Below are positions 33,621 to 43,071 of a stretch of 64,000 nucleotides of DNA, piece after piece. The translations under genes and the position numbers were made by a program. Numbering within the stretch: position 1 is the stretch's first letter; every line of letters begins with the position of its first letter. Source of the stretch: Paenibacillus lycopersici (lineage in GTDB: Bacteria; Bacillota; Bacilli; Paenibacillales; Paenibacillaceae); assembly GCF_010119935.1 (NCBI RefSeq), contig NZ_CP048209.1:6670001-6734000 (forward strand), in the 5' to 3' direction. Below the pieces are notes generated by a model. It was given only the letters and a program-made list of their open reading frames with translations, was not told the DNA's origin and searched no databases.

Positions 33621-34421
33621 TCACCCGATATGCCTGCCAACCGCCTCCACCGCCCTGCGATAGACATCATCCCAATCCCGATCCGCGCTCTCGATTGTAT
33701 AAGCCGGGAACGGTAGCGTATCCAGCAGGCTCAGCTCGATCCGCTTGCGGTTCTCCATGCGCCGGATATTGGCTTCCGCGGCGACATGGGGCTTGGAGCG
33801 GATTCCGGAAATCCATGTCTGCTGCTCCCGTACGCTTGGCTGGGACAAATAAATCAGCAGCGGATGCAGGGCGGCAATCCGCCCGGCAATACCGCGGATA
33901 TGCGCTTCGATCTGGCCGTCGTCGGCTTCGTAATGGCCGCGCAAATCATGAATCTGATGCTGCAGGAACACCGCCTCGAGCACATATACGCGCTCCGAGG
34001 CGGCCGCAAGCGCCGCGAAGCGCGCCCATTGCCCCTGGATCGCATGCGTGAACTCCGCCGGCGTGGCGGCAGGCGAATCCGTCCAGCACAGCTCGCGGGC
34101 CTTCAGCTCGGCATATAACGCCGGCGACGCCTCGAATGCTTCGACCTCGCGATAAGGAACCAGATAACGGTTCCCGTCCTGTATGGCCCGCGAACGGATA
34201 GCGTCGGCCATGTCCGGATATCGCTCCAGCAATGTCCTGTACTCCTCCTCCCGGAAGAAAGCGTGCCAATTCAGACTCGCCGGATGCCCCGCCGCGCCTT
34301 CGTCATAGAACTCGGATAAGATCCCTTGTCCCGCGAGATGGCGCTGCAATCGTTCCGCTAACGTCGATTTGCCGGTGCCGCACAGTCCCTCCACCAGTAT
34401 CAATCTGCCATCCTTTCGCAT
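33621..34421 (-). CDS. P-loop NTPase / kinase-like protein
   Basis: A 267-residue cytoplasmic protein with Walker [10 protein letters not shown] near the N-terminus, preceded by a beta strand (RLILVEG). This matches the thymidylate-kinase/AAA-type P-loop kinase folds. No clear substrate motif is seen; later segments ([26 protein letters not shown]) look like the nucleotide-kinase core strands. ATG at 34421 has GAGGGGG 8-9 nt upstream. It is convergent with the thi operon and divergent from catalase. Confidence 0.7.
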   Translation of the reverse strand: MRKDGRLILVEGLCGTGKSTLAERLQRHLAGQGILSEFYDEGAAGHPASLNWHAFFREEEYRTLLERYPDMADAIRSRAIQDGNRYLVPYREVEAFEASPALYAELKARELCWTDSPAATPAEFTHAIQGQWARFAALAAASERVYVLEAVFLQHQIHDLRGHYEADDGQIEAHIRGIAGRIAALHPLLIYLSQPSVREQQTWISGIRSKPHVAAEANIRRMENRKRIELSLLDTLPFPAYTIESADRDWDDVYRRAVEAVGRHIG

Positions 34422-34624
34422 GCTATAAGCCCCCTCGTAATAATCCGCCCTTGATCGAATACCGTCTTGCGGAACGCATCGCCCGCCGCATCCTTTCAAC
34501 ATTCGGGAGGCAGGCTCGGCGATCCTGCCGCAAGCATGTCCCGGCTGCCGGATTCCGGAATAATTTCCACCGCGATGCGCACCCTAATGGCTGGCAAAAT
34601 CAATCGAAAGGCGGCAGCATTCCG

Positions 34625-36193
34625 ATGGCAACGAACAATAACGACGATATGACGCTGACGAACCGGCAAGGCCACCCCATCACGGATAACCAAAACATCC
34701 GCACGATCGGCAGCCGCGGTCCGTCAACGCTGGAGAATTACCATTTTATCGAGAAAATCTCCCACTTCGACCGGGAGCGCGTGCCGGAGCGCGTCGTCCA
34801 TGCCCGCGGCGCCGGCGCTTACGGGTATTTCGAAAGCTATGGCAGAGCGGGCGACGAGCCCGTCTCGAAATACACGCGGGCGAAGCTGTTCCAGGAAGCG
34901 GGCAAACGAACGCCGGTGTTCGTCCGGTTCTCGACCGTCACGAACGGCGCCCATTCGCCGGAGACGCTCCGCGACCCGCGCGGCTTCGCCGTCAAGTTCT
35001 ACACCGAGGACGGCAACTGGGACCTCGTCGGCAACAACCTGAAAATTTTCTTCATTCGCGATCCGCTGAAATTCCCCGACATGGTGCATGCGTTCAAGGT
35101 CGATCCCGTCACGAACCTGTCCAATCCGGAGCGGATGTTCGACTTCTTGTCCTGCTCGCCGGAAGCGACGCATATGGTGACGTTTCTGTTCTCGCCTTGG
35201 GGCATTCCGGCCAATTACCGGCAAATGCAAGGCTCGGGCGTCAATACATACAAGTGGGTCAATAAGGACGGCGAGGCGATGCTGGTCAAATACCACTGGG
35301 AGCCGCTGAAGCACGGCATCAAGAACCTGCTGCAGAACGAAGCGGACGCCATCCAGGGGATGAACACCAGCCATGCCACGCAGGATTTGTACGAGGCGAT
35401 CGAACGCGGGGACTATCCGGAGTGGGAGCTGCGGGTGCAGCTGATGTCCGATGACGAGCATGCGGAGCTGGACTACGATCCGCTCGACCCGACGAAGCTG
35501 TGGGACGAAGACAAATTCCCGTTCCTCCCCGTCGGCAAAATGGTGCTGGACCGCAATCCCGAGAACTACTTCGCCGAAGTGGAGCAGGCGGCGTTCGGAA
35601 CCGGCGTGCTCGTGGACGGCCTCGATTTCTCCGACGACAAGCTGCTGCAGGGCCGGACGTTCTCCTATTCCGATACGCAGCGGTACCGGGTCGGCACGAA
35701 CTACTTGCAATTGCCGGTCAACGCGCCCCATGCGCCGGTGGCCACGAACCAGCGCGACGGGCAGATGGCCATCGTCGTCGACCGCGCGAGCGGACAGAGC
35801 CCGCACGTGAACTACGAGCCGTCCTCGCTCGGCGGCTTGAAGGAAGCGGCGCCGTCCGGCAAGGAGCATCAACCGGCCTATAACGCGAAGCTCGTCCGCC
35901 AGAAGCTGGAGCGTCCGAACGACTTCAAGCAAGCCGGCGAAACGTACCGGAAACTCGAGGATTGGGAGCGCGACGAGCTGATCTCCAACCTGGTCGACGC
36001 CTTGAAAATATGCCAGCCGCAAATCGGCGAGCGCATGATCGGCTATTTCGCGCAGGCCGATCCGGACTACGGCAAGCGGGTCGCCGAAGGCTTGGCGAAC
36101 GCGAAGGTCGATACGTCGCATCTCGGATCGGCATCGCTGCGCGAAGGCGCGGAAATCGCGGAGCATTCGGGACACAAAACCGACGGCTATTAA
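34625..36193 (+). CDS. katA: haem catalase
   Basis: A 522-residue monofunctional catalase, near the length of small-subunit bacterial catalases. The catalytic histidine is in [16 protein letters not shown], the asparagine is in [14 protein letters not shown], and the haem-ligating tyrosine is in [17 protein letters not shown]. It breaks down H2O2 in the cytoplasm. AAAGGCGG lies 10 nt before the ATG at 34625; the frame extends further upstream without a start signal. The short dyad GGAATAATTTCC about 55 bp upstream is too weak to call a PerR box. A large terminator follows. Confidence 0.96.
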   Translation: MATNNNDDMTLTNRQGHPITDNQNIRTIGSRGPSTLENYHFIEKISHFDRERVPERVVHARGAGAYGYFESYGRAGDEPVSKYTRAKLFQEAGKRTPVFVRFSTVTNGAHSPETLRDPRGFAVKFYTEDGNWDLVGNNLKIFFIRDPLKFPDMVHAFKVDPVTNLSNPERMFDFLSCSPEATHMVTFLFSPWGIPANYRQMQGSGVNTYKWVNKDGEAMLVKYHWEPLKHGIKNLLQNEADAIQGMNTSHATQDLYEAIERGDYPEWELRVQLMSDDEHAELDYDPLDPTKLWDEDKFPFLPVGKMVLDRNPENYFAEVEQAAFGTGVLVDGLDFSDDKLLQGRTFSYSDTQRYRVGTNYLQLPVNAPHAPVATNQRDGQMAIVVDRASGQSPHVNYEPSSLGGLKEAAPSGKEHQPAYNAKLVRQKLERPNDFKQAGETYRKLEDWERDELISNLVDALKICQPQIGERMIGYFAQADPDYGKRVAEGLANAKVDTSHLGSASLREGAEIAEHSGHKTDGY

Positions 36194-36222
36194 GCGACTG
36201 GCGCCGCGCCGTTAACGCCAAC

Positions 36223-36295
36223 AAGCCTGCAAGCCGCCTGTGGAGAAGGATCGTTCGTCCATCCGTTCCCAGGCGCGCTTGCAGGCTTTATTTAT
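36223..36295 (+). terminator. catalase terminator
   Basis: AAGCCTGCAAGC (36223-36234) and GCTTGCAGGCTT (36277-36288) form a perfect 12-bp stem with a long loop, followed by TATTTAT. Because it is symmetric it can also serve the minus-strand Nudix gene. Confidence 0.8.
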
Positions 36296-36323
36296 CGGCA
36301 CGGTGCGGCAGAGACTGCATCTG

Positions 36324-36734
36324 CTAGTCGTCCAATACGCCGCTCATGTTCGCTTGTTCGATCATATGTCCGATATTGCCTTCTCCCGCGAACAGGGCCA
36401 TATCGAAGAAATCATGCTCCAACCCGGACCAATACAGCTCGTTCTCGTCCCCCGCGATTTCGGCTTCGCCTCTCAGCTTGCCGGCGTACACCTCGACATA
36501 GCAGTCTTGATAATAGTATTTGAAGTCCATCAGGTGGCGCAGCGCAATCTGTTCCCTGCGGATGCCTGTCTCCTCGAACAGCTCCCGGTAAGCCGCGTCG
36601 ATCCCCGATTCGCCCGGCTCGATCTTGCCGCCGACCAGATTGTTCAATCCTTTGTACGGGTCCTTCAGCCGTTTGCACATCAGCAGCCGGTCCTTGTTCC
36701 TGTTATAGATCATCAGCACGTTATAGCCCTGCAT
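36324..36734 (-). CDS. Nudix hydrolase
   Basis: A Nudix-fold protein of 136 residues. The Nudix box GX5EX7REUXEEXGU is present as GGKIEPGESGIDAAYRELFEETGI, so the metal-binding REXXEE core is intact. Substrates are nucleoside diphosphates linked to X, probably an oxidised nucleotide or sugar nucleotide. The ATG at 36734 is chosen with GAGAGGAAG upstream at 12 nt; the frame continues upstream to an ATG at 36779 without ribosome binding site, so the start is not settled. Convergent with catalase and divergent from the membrane protein gene. Confidence 0.85.
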   Translation of the reverse strand: MQGYNVLMIYNRNKDRLLMCKRLKDPYKGLNNLVGGKIEPGESGIDAAYRELFEETGIRREQIALRHLMDFKYYYQDCYVEVYAGKLRGEAEIAGDENELYWSGLEHDFFDMALFAGEGNIGHMIEQANMSGVLDD

Positions 36735-36799
36735 AATCGCATGCAACTTCCTCTCTAATTCTGTCGTAAAAGGGATCATAGAAGAAAGGATGAACGCGC

Positions 36800-37522
36800 A
36801 TGCCTGCCCGGACAGCCATTATGAAAGCCATACGAACGCCAAGCTTCGTATTCTTCGCCTCGGTGCTGCTCGTGTCCGTCTTGACGGGCATCCTGTCGAA
36901 GCCATATTTCACGGAACGCGTCTTCTACCTCTACGAGAACGCGTACGCGTTCGACGGCGAGAACGATCATCTCGTCACCTATCATAGCAGCACGGGCGGC
37001 CCCGTCCAAGTCCGAATCGACGACGAGCTGCATCGCACGGTCCTCGTCGGCGGACAGTCCTATTCCATCGCGGACAAGAGCGTCCCCTATACGGCCCGAT
37101 TCCGCGTCGCGTATCCGAACGGCCATGCCTATAAGGTCGAGGGCAGCGGCAGCGGCGGCTTGCTCTTAAGCTATGATGACGAAGGCAATCTCGTCAGCGA
37201 TGTTCAGATGTACGCCAACGGCGAACGGATCAAGCAGGAAGGAGAAGAAGACTTCCCGCCTTCGGCGCTCGTCATCGCGGCTTATCCGGACTATCACTTC
37301 AAACGAGGCATGCCCGCGTTTCTGTATCTCGCGCTCGCCCTGCTGGTCTACGGCTGGTGCGCCTTCCGGTACGAAGCCTTCCAAACCTGGACGTTCCGTC
37401 TCTCTCCGCAGCGGCTCATGTACGAGAACCCCGAGCCGAGCGATTTCTATTATTTCATGTGCAAGGCGGGCGGCATCGTCGTCATGGCCGGTTCCCTCTT
37501 CGTCGCGTTCAAAGCGTTCTAG
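36800..37522 (+). CDS. membrane protein of unknown function (DUF6199-like C-terminus)
   Basis: A 240-residue protein with an N-terminal membrane helix (SFVFFASVLLVSVLTGILS), a 120-residue polar, beta-rich extracytoplasmic domain, and two C-terminal helices (FLYLALALLVYGWCAF and GGIVVMAGSLFVAFKAF). The segment FRLSPQRLMYENPEPSDFYYFM between them resembles the DUF6199 family. AAAGG precedes the ATG. No enzymatic motif is seen and the function is unknown. It stands alone between divergent and convergent neighbours. Confidence 0.65.
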   Translation: MPARTAIMKAIRTPSFVFFASVLLVSVLTGILSKPYFTERVFYLYENAYAFDGENDHLVTYHSSTGGPVQVRIDDELHRTVLVGGQSYSIADKSVPYTARFRVAYPNGHAYKVEGSGSGGLLLSYDDEGNLVSDVQMYANGERIKQEGEEDFPPSALVIAAYPDYHFKRGMPAFLYLALALLVYGWCAFRYEAFQTWTFRLSPQRLMYENPEPSDFYYFMCKAGGIVVMAGSLFVAFKAF

Positions 37523-37603
37523 GCGCGGTTCGGCCAGGCGTCGGGCGGCACATCGGGAGGTGCCGGCTTCAAGCCTGCCCGGCCTCGTTCCGCCGCCGGC
37601 GCC

Positions 37604-38653
37604 TTATTTCATCAGCTGTTTGACCAGCTCGCGATTGCGCTCCTTGAACCGGTCGTTATGCGAGGACACCATGGCGTACTTCTCGGCTTCCGGCTGGATG
37701 AACTGCTTCGCCCGGTTGACGGCGTTCGCGGCATCCTGGAAGGCGCCGGCGATCAGATGCAGCTTGCCGTCATGCATCAGAATGTCGCCCGCCGCGTACA
37801 GTCCCGGCACGGAGGACTCGCTGCCGACGCTGCCGGACACGTAGAAGTCTTCCAGCATCTCGATATTCAGCTCGCTCGACTGCAGCAGCGTCGAATCGCG
37901 GTCGTAGCCGTGGTTAATGACGATTTCGTCCGCCTCGTAAGACGTCACCTCGCCCGTCTGATGGTTCGTCAATTCGACGCGCTCGATCGTCTCGTGGTCG
38001 CTGCTCGCGATCAGCTTCGTAATCGAGGAATGGAAAATGACCTGCGCGGAGCTGTTCATGAGCTGCTGCACCTGCGCCTCATGTCCGTTCAGCCCGCCTT
38101 TGCGGTACACGACGATGACCTGCTTGGCGATCGGCTCCAGCTCGTTCGCCCAGTCGACGGCGGAGTTGCCGCCGCCCGACACGAGGACGGTTTTATCCTT
38201 GAAGGTGCGCAGCGACTTGACCGTATAGTGCAAATTGCCGACCTCGAACCGCTCCGCGCCTTCGATATCCAGCTTCGTCGGATTGAGGATGCCGCTGCCG
38301 ACCGCGACGATGACGGTCTTGGAGAAATGCACCGCGCCGGAAGCCGTGTGCAGCTCGAAGATCCCTTCCTCGTTGCGGGCAATCGACTCGACCTTCTCGT
38401 TCAACGCCACCTCGGGATTGAACGTCAGTCCCTGCTCCACCAGCTGCTCGATCAGCTTCGCGCCGGGAATGGGCGTAAGCCCGCCGATGTCCCATATCAT
38501 TTTCTCCGGATAGACATGCACCTTGCCGCCGAGCTGCGGCTGGAACTCGATAATCTTCGTCTTCATGTCCCGCAGTCCGCTATAGAAGGCCGAGTACAGT
38601 CCCGCCGGGCCGCCACCGATAATCGTAATATCGAATAAATCCGTTTCTTTCAT
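37604..38653 (-). CDS. ferredoxin/flavodoxin-NADP reductase, YumC/YcgT type
   Basis: A 349-residue thioredoxin-reductase-like FNR lacking the redox dithiol. The FAD motif is IIGGGPAGLYSAFY, PQLGGKVHVYPEKMIWDIGG follows, the NADP motif is VLVSGGGNSAVDWANE, and GLYAAGDILMHDGKLHLIAGAFQDAANAVNRAK forms the last FAD contact. It supplies electrons to flavodoxin or ferredoxin, and members of this group also reduce ferric iron. A Fur box 26 bp upstream of its start codon and its divergent siderophore importer support a role in iron acquisition. No cysteine pair like TrxB is present. Confidence 0.9.
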   Translation of the reverse strand: MKETDLFDITIIGGGPAGLYSAFYSGLRDMKTKIIEFQPQLGGKVHVYPEKMIWDIGGLTPIPGAKLIEQLVEQGLTFNPEVALNEKVESIARNEEGIFELHTASGAVHFSKTVIVAVGSGILNPTKLDIEGAERFEVGNLHYTVKSLRTFKDKTVLVSGGGNSAVDWANELEPIAKQVIVVYRKGGLNGHEAQVQQLMNSSAQVIFHSSITKLIASSDHETIERVELTNHQTGEVTSYEADEIVINHGYDRDSTLLQSSELNIEMLEDFYVSGSVGSESSVPGLYAAGDILMHDGKLHLIAGAFQDAANAVNRAKQFIQPEAEKYAMVSSHNDRFKERNRELVKQLMK

Positions 38654-38678
38654 TGCAGCCGATCCCTCCCCATCTCAC

Positions 38679-38693
38679 TGATAACGATTCTCA
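38679..38693. promoter_or_regulatory. Fur box 1
   Basis: TGATAACGATTCTCA fits the 7-1-7 Fur consensus TGATAATnATTATCA with 13 of 14 specified bases. It lies 26 bp before the ferredoxin-NADP-reductase gene. Confidence 0.85.
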
Positions 38694-38739
38694 ATAAGTT
38701 TAAATATACAGTGCCGCGCGCTCTTTTACAAGTTGATAT

Positions 38740-38754
38740 TGACAATCATTCTCA
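38740..38754. promoter_or_regulatory. Fur box 2
   Basis: TGACAATCATTCTCA fits the 7-1-7 Fur consensus well. It lies between the divergent reductase and siderophore importer genes and overlaps TTGACA of a likely plus-strand promoter. Confidence 0.8.
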
Positions 38755-38782
38755 TCGGCTCTATCGTTGTATACGGAAATAG

Positions 38783-38797
38783 TGATAATTGTTATCA
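38783..38797. promoter_or_regulatory. Fur box 3
   Basis: TGATAATTGTTATCA is a near-perfect 7-1-7 Fur palindrome. It lies 58 bp before the start of the siderophore-binding lipoprotein gene, in the promoter region. Confidence 0.9.
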
Positions 38798-38854
38798 CTT
38801 GCACTCGGCGTTCTGCCGGCATCACACTACTATGATCAAAGGAGCTTTATAATC

Positions 38855-39862
38855 ATGAGAAAGGCTTTATTCCCGGCTCTCGTAGCCCTTATCCTCATCC
38901 TTGGCGCGTGCGGCAACTCCAACTCCGCCAGCACGTCCAACAATGCCGCGGCCGGTAACCAATCCGCCGATAACGCTGCCGGCAATGCAGCCTCGAACAA
39001 CAGCGCGGCTGCGTCCGATAACGCCGCGGCCGATACGGCAGCGGCAAGCGGCACGATTACGTACCAATCCGAGAGCGGTCCTATCGAAGTGCCCGCCAAT
39101 CCGCAGCGCGTCGTCGTCCTCTCTTCGTATGCGGGCGATATGATCCAGTTGGGCGTGAACGTCGTCGGCGCGGACGCCTGGTCGATGAAGAACCCCCGTT
39201 TTGCCGATAAGCTGAAGGATGCGAAGGAAGTGTCCGACGAGGATCTGGAGAAAATCATCGAGCTGAACCCCGACCTGATCATCGGTCTGGACGGCATTAA
39301 AAACCTCGACAAGCTGAAGGAAATCGCGCCGACGGTCATGTACACCTACAACAAAGTCGATTACTTGACGCAATTCCTCGAGCTCGGGAAGCTGGTGAAC
39401 AAAGAGAAAGAAGCGCAAGCCTGGATCGACGACTTCAAGGCGCGCGCGGCCGAGGCCGGCAAGGAAATCAAAGCCAAGATCGGCGAGAAAGCCACGGTGT
39501 CCGTCATCGAGAGCTTCGACAAGCAGCTGTACGTCTACGGCGACAGCTGGGGCCGCGGCACCGAAATTCTGTACCAGGCGATGGGCTTGAACATGCCGCA
39601 GAAGGTGAAGGACAATGCGCTGAAGGACGGATACTTCGCGCTGTCGACGGAAGTGCTGCCGCAATTCGCGGGCGATTACGTCATCCTGAGCAATATCAGC
39701 GGCAGCGACACCTCGTTCCAGAAGACGGACACGTACAAGAACATCCCGGCGGTGAAAAACGGCCACGTGTTCGAGGTCAGCGGCGACGAGTTCTATTTCA
39801 ACGACGCCAACACGCTGGACTTCCAGCTCGAGTTCCTCAAGAAGAGCTTCCTGGGGCAATAA
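38855..39862 (+). CDS. iron-siderophore ABC transporter substrate-binding lipoprotein
   Basis: A 335-residue lipoprotein. The signal peptide ends in lipobox LGAC with Cys19 lipidated. An Ala/Asn/Ser-rich tether of about 45 residues precedes the FecB/FhuD-like domain (PQRVVVLSSYAGDMIQLGV, LEKIIELNPDLIIG, and VSVIESFDKQLYVYGDSWGRG). It binds a ferric siderophore outside the membrane; the chelator is unknown, though FeuA/FhuD-type homology is general. ATG at 38855 has AAAGGAG upstream. The frame goes further upstream without a ribosome binding site. Fur boxes precede it. Confidence 0.92.
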   Translation: MRKALFPALVALILILGACGNSNSASTSNNAAAGNQSADNAAGNAASNNSAAASDNAAADTAAASGTITYQSESGPIEVPANPQRVVVLSSYAGDMIQLGVNVVGADAWSMKNPRFADKLKDAKEVSDEDLEKIIELNPDLIIGLDGIKNLDKLKEIAPTVMYTYNKVDYLTQFLELGKLVNKEKEAQAWIDDFKARAAEAGKEIKAKIGEKATVSVIESFDKQLYVYGDSWGRGTEILYQAMGLNMPQKVKDNALKDGYFALSTEVLPQFAGDYVILSNISGSDTSFQKTDTYKNIPAVKNGHVFEVSGDEFYFNDANTLDFQLEFLKKSFLGQ

Positions 39863-39866
39863 GACG

Positions 39867-40883
39867 ATGGCTGAAGGTACAAGGACCGCGCGCCCTATCC
39901 CTTTTGCTTACAAGCTGACGGCAGGCATCCTGTTCTTCGCCGCGATGTTCTTCGTCTCCATGGTGCTCGGCGCCGCCCACACGTCCGTCCGGGACGTGTG
40001 GCTGGCGATCACGACGAACCGGCCGGGCGAGAGCCTCGACATTCTCCGCGATATCCGATTGCCGCGCGAAATCGCGGCCATCTTCGTCGGGGCGGCGCTT
40101 GCCGTGTCCGGTGCGGCCATGCAGGGCATGACGCGCAACCCGCTTGCCGATCCCGGCCTGCTGGGCCTGACAGCCGGCGCTAACGCGGCACTGGCTTTAA
40201 CGATCGCGCTCGTGCCCGCGGCGAATTATTTCTGGATTACGGTTGCTTGCTTCATCGGCGCCGCTGCCGGCTCGCTGCTCGTGCTCGGCGTCGGAGCCGC
40301 GAAGAAAGGCGGCTTCTCTCCGCTGCGGATCGTGCTTGCCGGCTCGGCGATTTCGGCGTTTCTGTACGCCGCCGCCGAAGGGATCGGCCTGGCGTTCAAA
40401 ATTTCCAAGAACGTCTCCATGTGGACGGCCGGCGGCCTGATCGGCGCGTCATGGGAACAACTGCAGGTCATCGTGCCGTTCATTGCGGTCGGCATTCTGG
40501 CGGCGCTCGCCCTGTCGAAGCAATTGACCATTCTCAGCTTGAACGAAGACGTCGCCGTCGGCCTCGGCCAGCGGACCGCGTTCATCAAGGCGGCGCTGTT
40601 CCTCGTCACCGTCCTGCTTGCCGGCGCTTCCGTATCGCTTGTCGGGAACCTGACGTTCCTAGGGCTGATGATCCCGCATATCGTGCGGGCGATCGTCGGC
40701 ACGGACTACCGCTTCGTCGTGCCGATGTCGGCCATTGCGGGCGCTTCGTTCATGCTGATGGCCGATACGCTCGCCCGTACGCTCAACGCGCCGTATGAAA
40801 CGCCGGTCGCCGCGATCGTCGCCGTGGTCGGACTGCCCTTCTTCTTGTTCATCATGCGCAGAGGAGGCAAGCTGATCCGATGA
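39867..40883 (+). CDS. FecCD-family iron-siderophore permease
   Basis: A 338-residue permease with nine to ten helices. Typical FecCD blocks are DIRLPREIAAIFVGAALAVSGAAMQGMTRNPLADPGLLGLTAGAN and LVGNLTFLGLMIPHIVRAIVGTDYR. It starts 4 bp after the lipoprotein gene and overlaps the next permease gene by 4 bp. It forms half of a heterodimeric channel. No FhuC-type ATPase gene is in this window, so a shared ATPase from elsewhere is expected, as in other Firmicutes systems. Confidence 0.93.
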   Translation: MAEGTRTARPIPFAYKLTAGILFFAAMFFVSMVLGAAHTSVRDVWLAITTNRPGESLDILRDIRLPREIAAIFVGAALAVSGAAMQGMTRNPLADPGLLGLTAGANAALALTIALVPAANYFWITVACFIGAAAGSLLVLGVGAAKKGGFSPLRIVLAGSAISAFLYAAAEGIGLAFKISKNVSMWTAGGLIGASWEQLQVIVPFIAVGILAALALSKQLTILSLNEDVAVGLGQRTAFIKAALFLVTVLLAGASVSLVGNLTFLGLMIPHIVRAIVGTDYRFVVPMSAIAGASFMLMADTLARTLNAPYETPVAAIVAVVGLPFFLFIMRRGGKLIR

Positions 40884-41890
40884 TTCGTCCCGAACTGATC
40901 CGCAAGCAGCGGTTGATCCTGCTGGCCTTGACCGCGCTGATTCTGTTAACCGTATTCGGCGGCATGGGCCTAGGCTATGCCAAGCTCTCCTATGGCCGCC
41001 TGTTCCCGACGCTGTTCGGGCACGGCAATTTCAAAGAGCATTTCGTCCTGTTCGACATCCGGCTGCCGCGCATCTGCATCACGCTCCTGGCTGGCATGGC
41101 GCTGGCGCTGTCCGGTTCCATCCTGCAAAGCGTGACGCGCAACGACCTGGCCGATCCCGGCATTATCGGCATCAACGCCGGCGCGGGCGTCGGCGTCTCG
41201 CTGTTCTTCCTGTTCATGCCGATCGATTCGACGACGTTCGCCTACGTGCTGCCGATGGTCGCCTTCGGCGGCGCGCTGCTGACGTCCGCGCTCATCTACC
41301 TGTTCGCCTACAAGCGGCATGCCGGCCTGCAGCCCGTCCGGCTCGTCCTGACCGGCGTCGGCTTCTCGATGGCGCTCTCGGGCGTGCAGATCGTCCTGAT
41401 CTCATCGACCGACCGGGAGAAAGTGGACTTCATCTCGAAATGGAACGCCGGCAGCGTCTGGGGAACCGACTGGCCCTTCATCTGGGCGGTCGTTCCTTGG
41501 CTGATCGTCCTCATCCCGTTCGTGCTGTACAAGGCCAACAAGCTCAACCTGCTGGCGCTGGACGATGCCGTCGCCGTCGGCGTAGGCGTCTCCCTGTCCA
41601 GAGAGCGCCTCGTGCTGCTGCTCGCCGCCGTCGCGCTGGCGGCGTCCGCCGTCTCCGTGACGGGGGGCATCGCCTTCGTCGGCCTGATGGCGCCGCATAT
41701 CGCGAAGGCGCTGGTCGGGCCGCGCAATCAACTGTTCATCCCCGTCGCCGTCCTGATCGGCGGATGGCTGCTCGTGCTGGCCGATACGATCGGGCGCAAT
41801 GTCGGCACCGCCGACGGCATCCCGGCAGGCATCGTAGTCGCGTTGATCGGCGCGCCGTATTTCGTCTATCTGCTGCTGAAGCGGATATAA
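40880..41890 (+). CDS. FecCD-family iron-siderophore permease (second subunit)
   Basis: A 336-residue permease, paralogous to the preceding one. DIRLPRICITLLAGMALALSGSILQSVTRNDLADPGIIGINAGAGVGVSL and VTGGIAFVGLMAPHIAKALVGPRNQ are the FecCD blocks. The ATG overlaps the stop of the upstream gene (ATGA). Together they form the membrane part of the importer. A terminator follows. Confidence 0.93.
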   Translation: MIRPELIRKQRLILLALTALILLTVFGGMGLGYAKLSYGRLFPTLFGHGNFKEHFVLFDIRLPRICITLLAGMALALSGSILQSVTRNDLADPGIIGINAGAGVGVSLFFLFMPIDSTTFAYVLPMVAFGGALLTSALIYLFAYKRHAGLQPVRLVLTGVGFSMALSGVQIVLISSTDREKVDFISKWNAGSVWGTDWPFIWAVVPWLIVLIPFVLYKANKLNLLALDDAVAVGVGVSLSRERLVLLLAAVALAASAVSVTGGIAFVGLMAPHIAKALVGPRNQLFIPVAVLIGGWLLVLADTIGRNVGTADGIPAGIVVALIGAPYFVYLLLKRI

Positions 41891-41933
41891 GCGGAGCATC
41901 GCAAGCGGCCGCGCCGCCTCGTCGGCGAAACGA

Positions 41934-41971
41934 AAGAAGCGCTTCCTCCCACTAGGGCGGAGCGCTTCTTC
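41934..41971. terminator. terminator between siderophore operon and LysR gene
   Basis: AAGAAGCGCT (41934-41943) and AGCGCTTCTT (41961-41970) form a 10-bp stem with additional CC/GG pairs inside. A/T tracts in the stem make it usable from both sides. Confidence 0.75.
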
Positions 41972-41999
41972 GTGCTGTTCGTGCTAGTTAAAGGCCGTG

Positions 42000-42917
42000 T
42001 TATTGATCAAACGCGCCCAAGACGGCGGACTCGGGCGTCCACGCCGTCTGCATCGCCTTATACAGCTTGGCACAAGCCATCCCCGGAGGAAAGGAGGCCG
42101 CCCGGAACAGCAGGCCGATCGTCATCGCGATCAGGCCTTCGCTAGCCAGCGGCCGCATGACCGTGCGGGCATCCGGCGCTTCCGCGATAATCCGCGGCAC
42201 AAGCGCGATGCCAAGCCCCTGCGCGACATAAGAGCGGATCGCCGTCATGCTGCCGATCTCCATCGTATCCGCCTGCGGCTGGCCGGTCTCCTGCAGAACG
42301 GCTTCCAGCTTCTTGCGGTAAGGACATGTCGGCGACGTGATCAGCAGCCGGTGCTTCCGCAGATCTCCCGGCGCGATGACGGCCTGCTCCGCCAGCGGAT
42401 GACCCGCCGGCAGCGCGACGACGAACGGCTCCTGGTACAGCGGTTCGAAATACAGCTCCGGCGCCAAGCCCGGGGCCGAGCATACGGCCATATCCAGCTC
42501 GCCGCCGAGCAGCTTCTCGCTCAGGACCGGCGTACTGCCGACGTCGATCGAGAGGCGCACATGCGGGTGCTCCGCCATGAACCGCTCCACGAGGGCCGGA
42601 AGCCGGCTGCTCGCCGCCGGTTCCGTCGCTCCGAGCCGAATATGCCCCGCTGCGCCGAGCTGCAGGCTGGACAAGCCGCGCTGCATGCTCTCCGCCCGCT
42701 GGACGATATCCAGGCTCTGCTCGTGGAACAGCCGTCCGGCCTCCGTCAGCCGGACGGTTTTGCCGCCCCGTTCGATCAGTTGGACGCCGCAGTCCGCTTC
42801 GAGCTTCTGTACTTGCATGGTAACGGTCGACTGGGCGTAATTAAGCGCTTCCGCCGCCCGAACGAAGCTCCCGTGCCGCACGACGGCATGGAACGTTTTG
42901 AATGCTTTCAAATCCAT
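42000..42917 (-). CDS. LysR-family transcriptional regulator
   Basis: A 305-residue LysR protein. The HTH is FHAVVRHGSFVRAAEALNYAQSTVTMQVQKLEADCGVQLIER, and the sensor domain follows (IRLGATEPAASSRLPALV, AVCSAPGLAPELYFEPLYQEPFVVALPAGHPLA). The ATG at 42917 has GGAGGTG 9 nt upstream. It diverges from an SDR gene, and the intergenic region holds TTCAAT repeats typical of LysR binding sites. The inducer is unknown. Confidence 0.9.
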   Translation of the reverse strand: MDLKAFKTFHAVVRHGSFVRAAEALNYAQSTVTMQVQKLEADCGVQLIERGGKTVRLTEAGRLFHEQSLDIVQRAESMQRGLSSLQLGAAGHIRLGATEPAASSRLPALVERFMAEHPHVRLSIDVGSTPVLSEKLLGGELDMAVCSAPGLAPELYFEPLYQEPFVVALPAGHPLAEQAVIAPGDLRKHRLLITSPTCPYRKKLEAVLQETGQPQADTMEIGSMTAIRSYVAQGLGIALVPRIIAEAPDARTVMRPLASEGLIAMTIGLLFRAASFPPGMACAKLYKAMQTAWTPESAVLGAFDQ

Positions 42918-42951
42918 GAACGCAGACACCTCCGATGGCAGCGATAGCCGA

Positions 42952-42988
42952 TTCAATATTTTTGAACGACCCCTTCAATATATTCAAT
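42952..42988. promoter_or_regulatory. candidate LysR operator
   Basis: TTCAATATTTTTGAA (42952-42966) is an inverted repeat TTCAA-N5-TTGAA. Further TTCAAT copies start at 42974 and 42983. The cluster lies between the divergent LysR and SDR genes. Confidence 0.55.
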
Positions 42989-43071
42989 TATACAAATACG
43001 CCCTCCAAGGGTACAATGGCACCAGGTGGCCGCAAACGCCGGAAACCGGCAACCATAAAGGAGCTGAGCCT

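Noticed and set aside
34557-34568. PerR box before the catalase gene (GGAATAATTTCC)
   Set aside because: Only a short dyad; it lacks the TTATAAT-N-ATTATAA form, so no PerR call is made.
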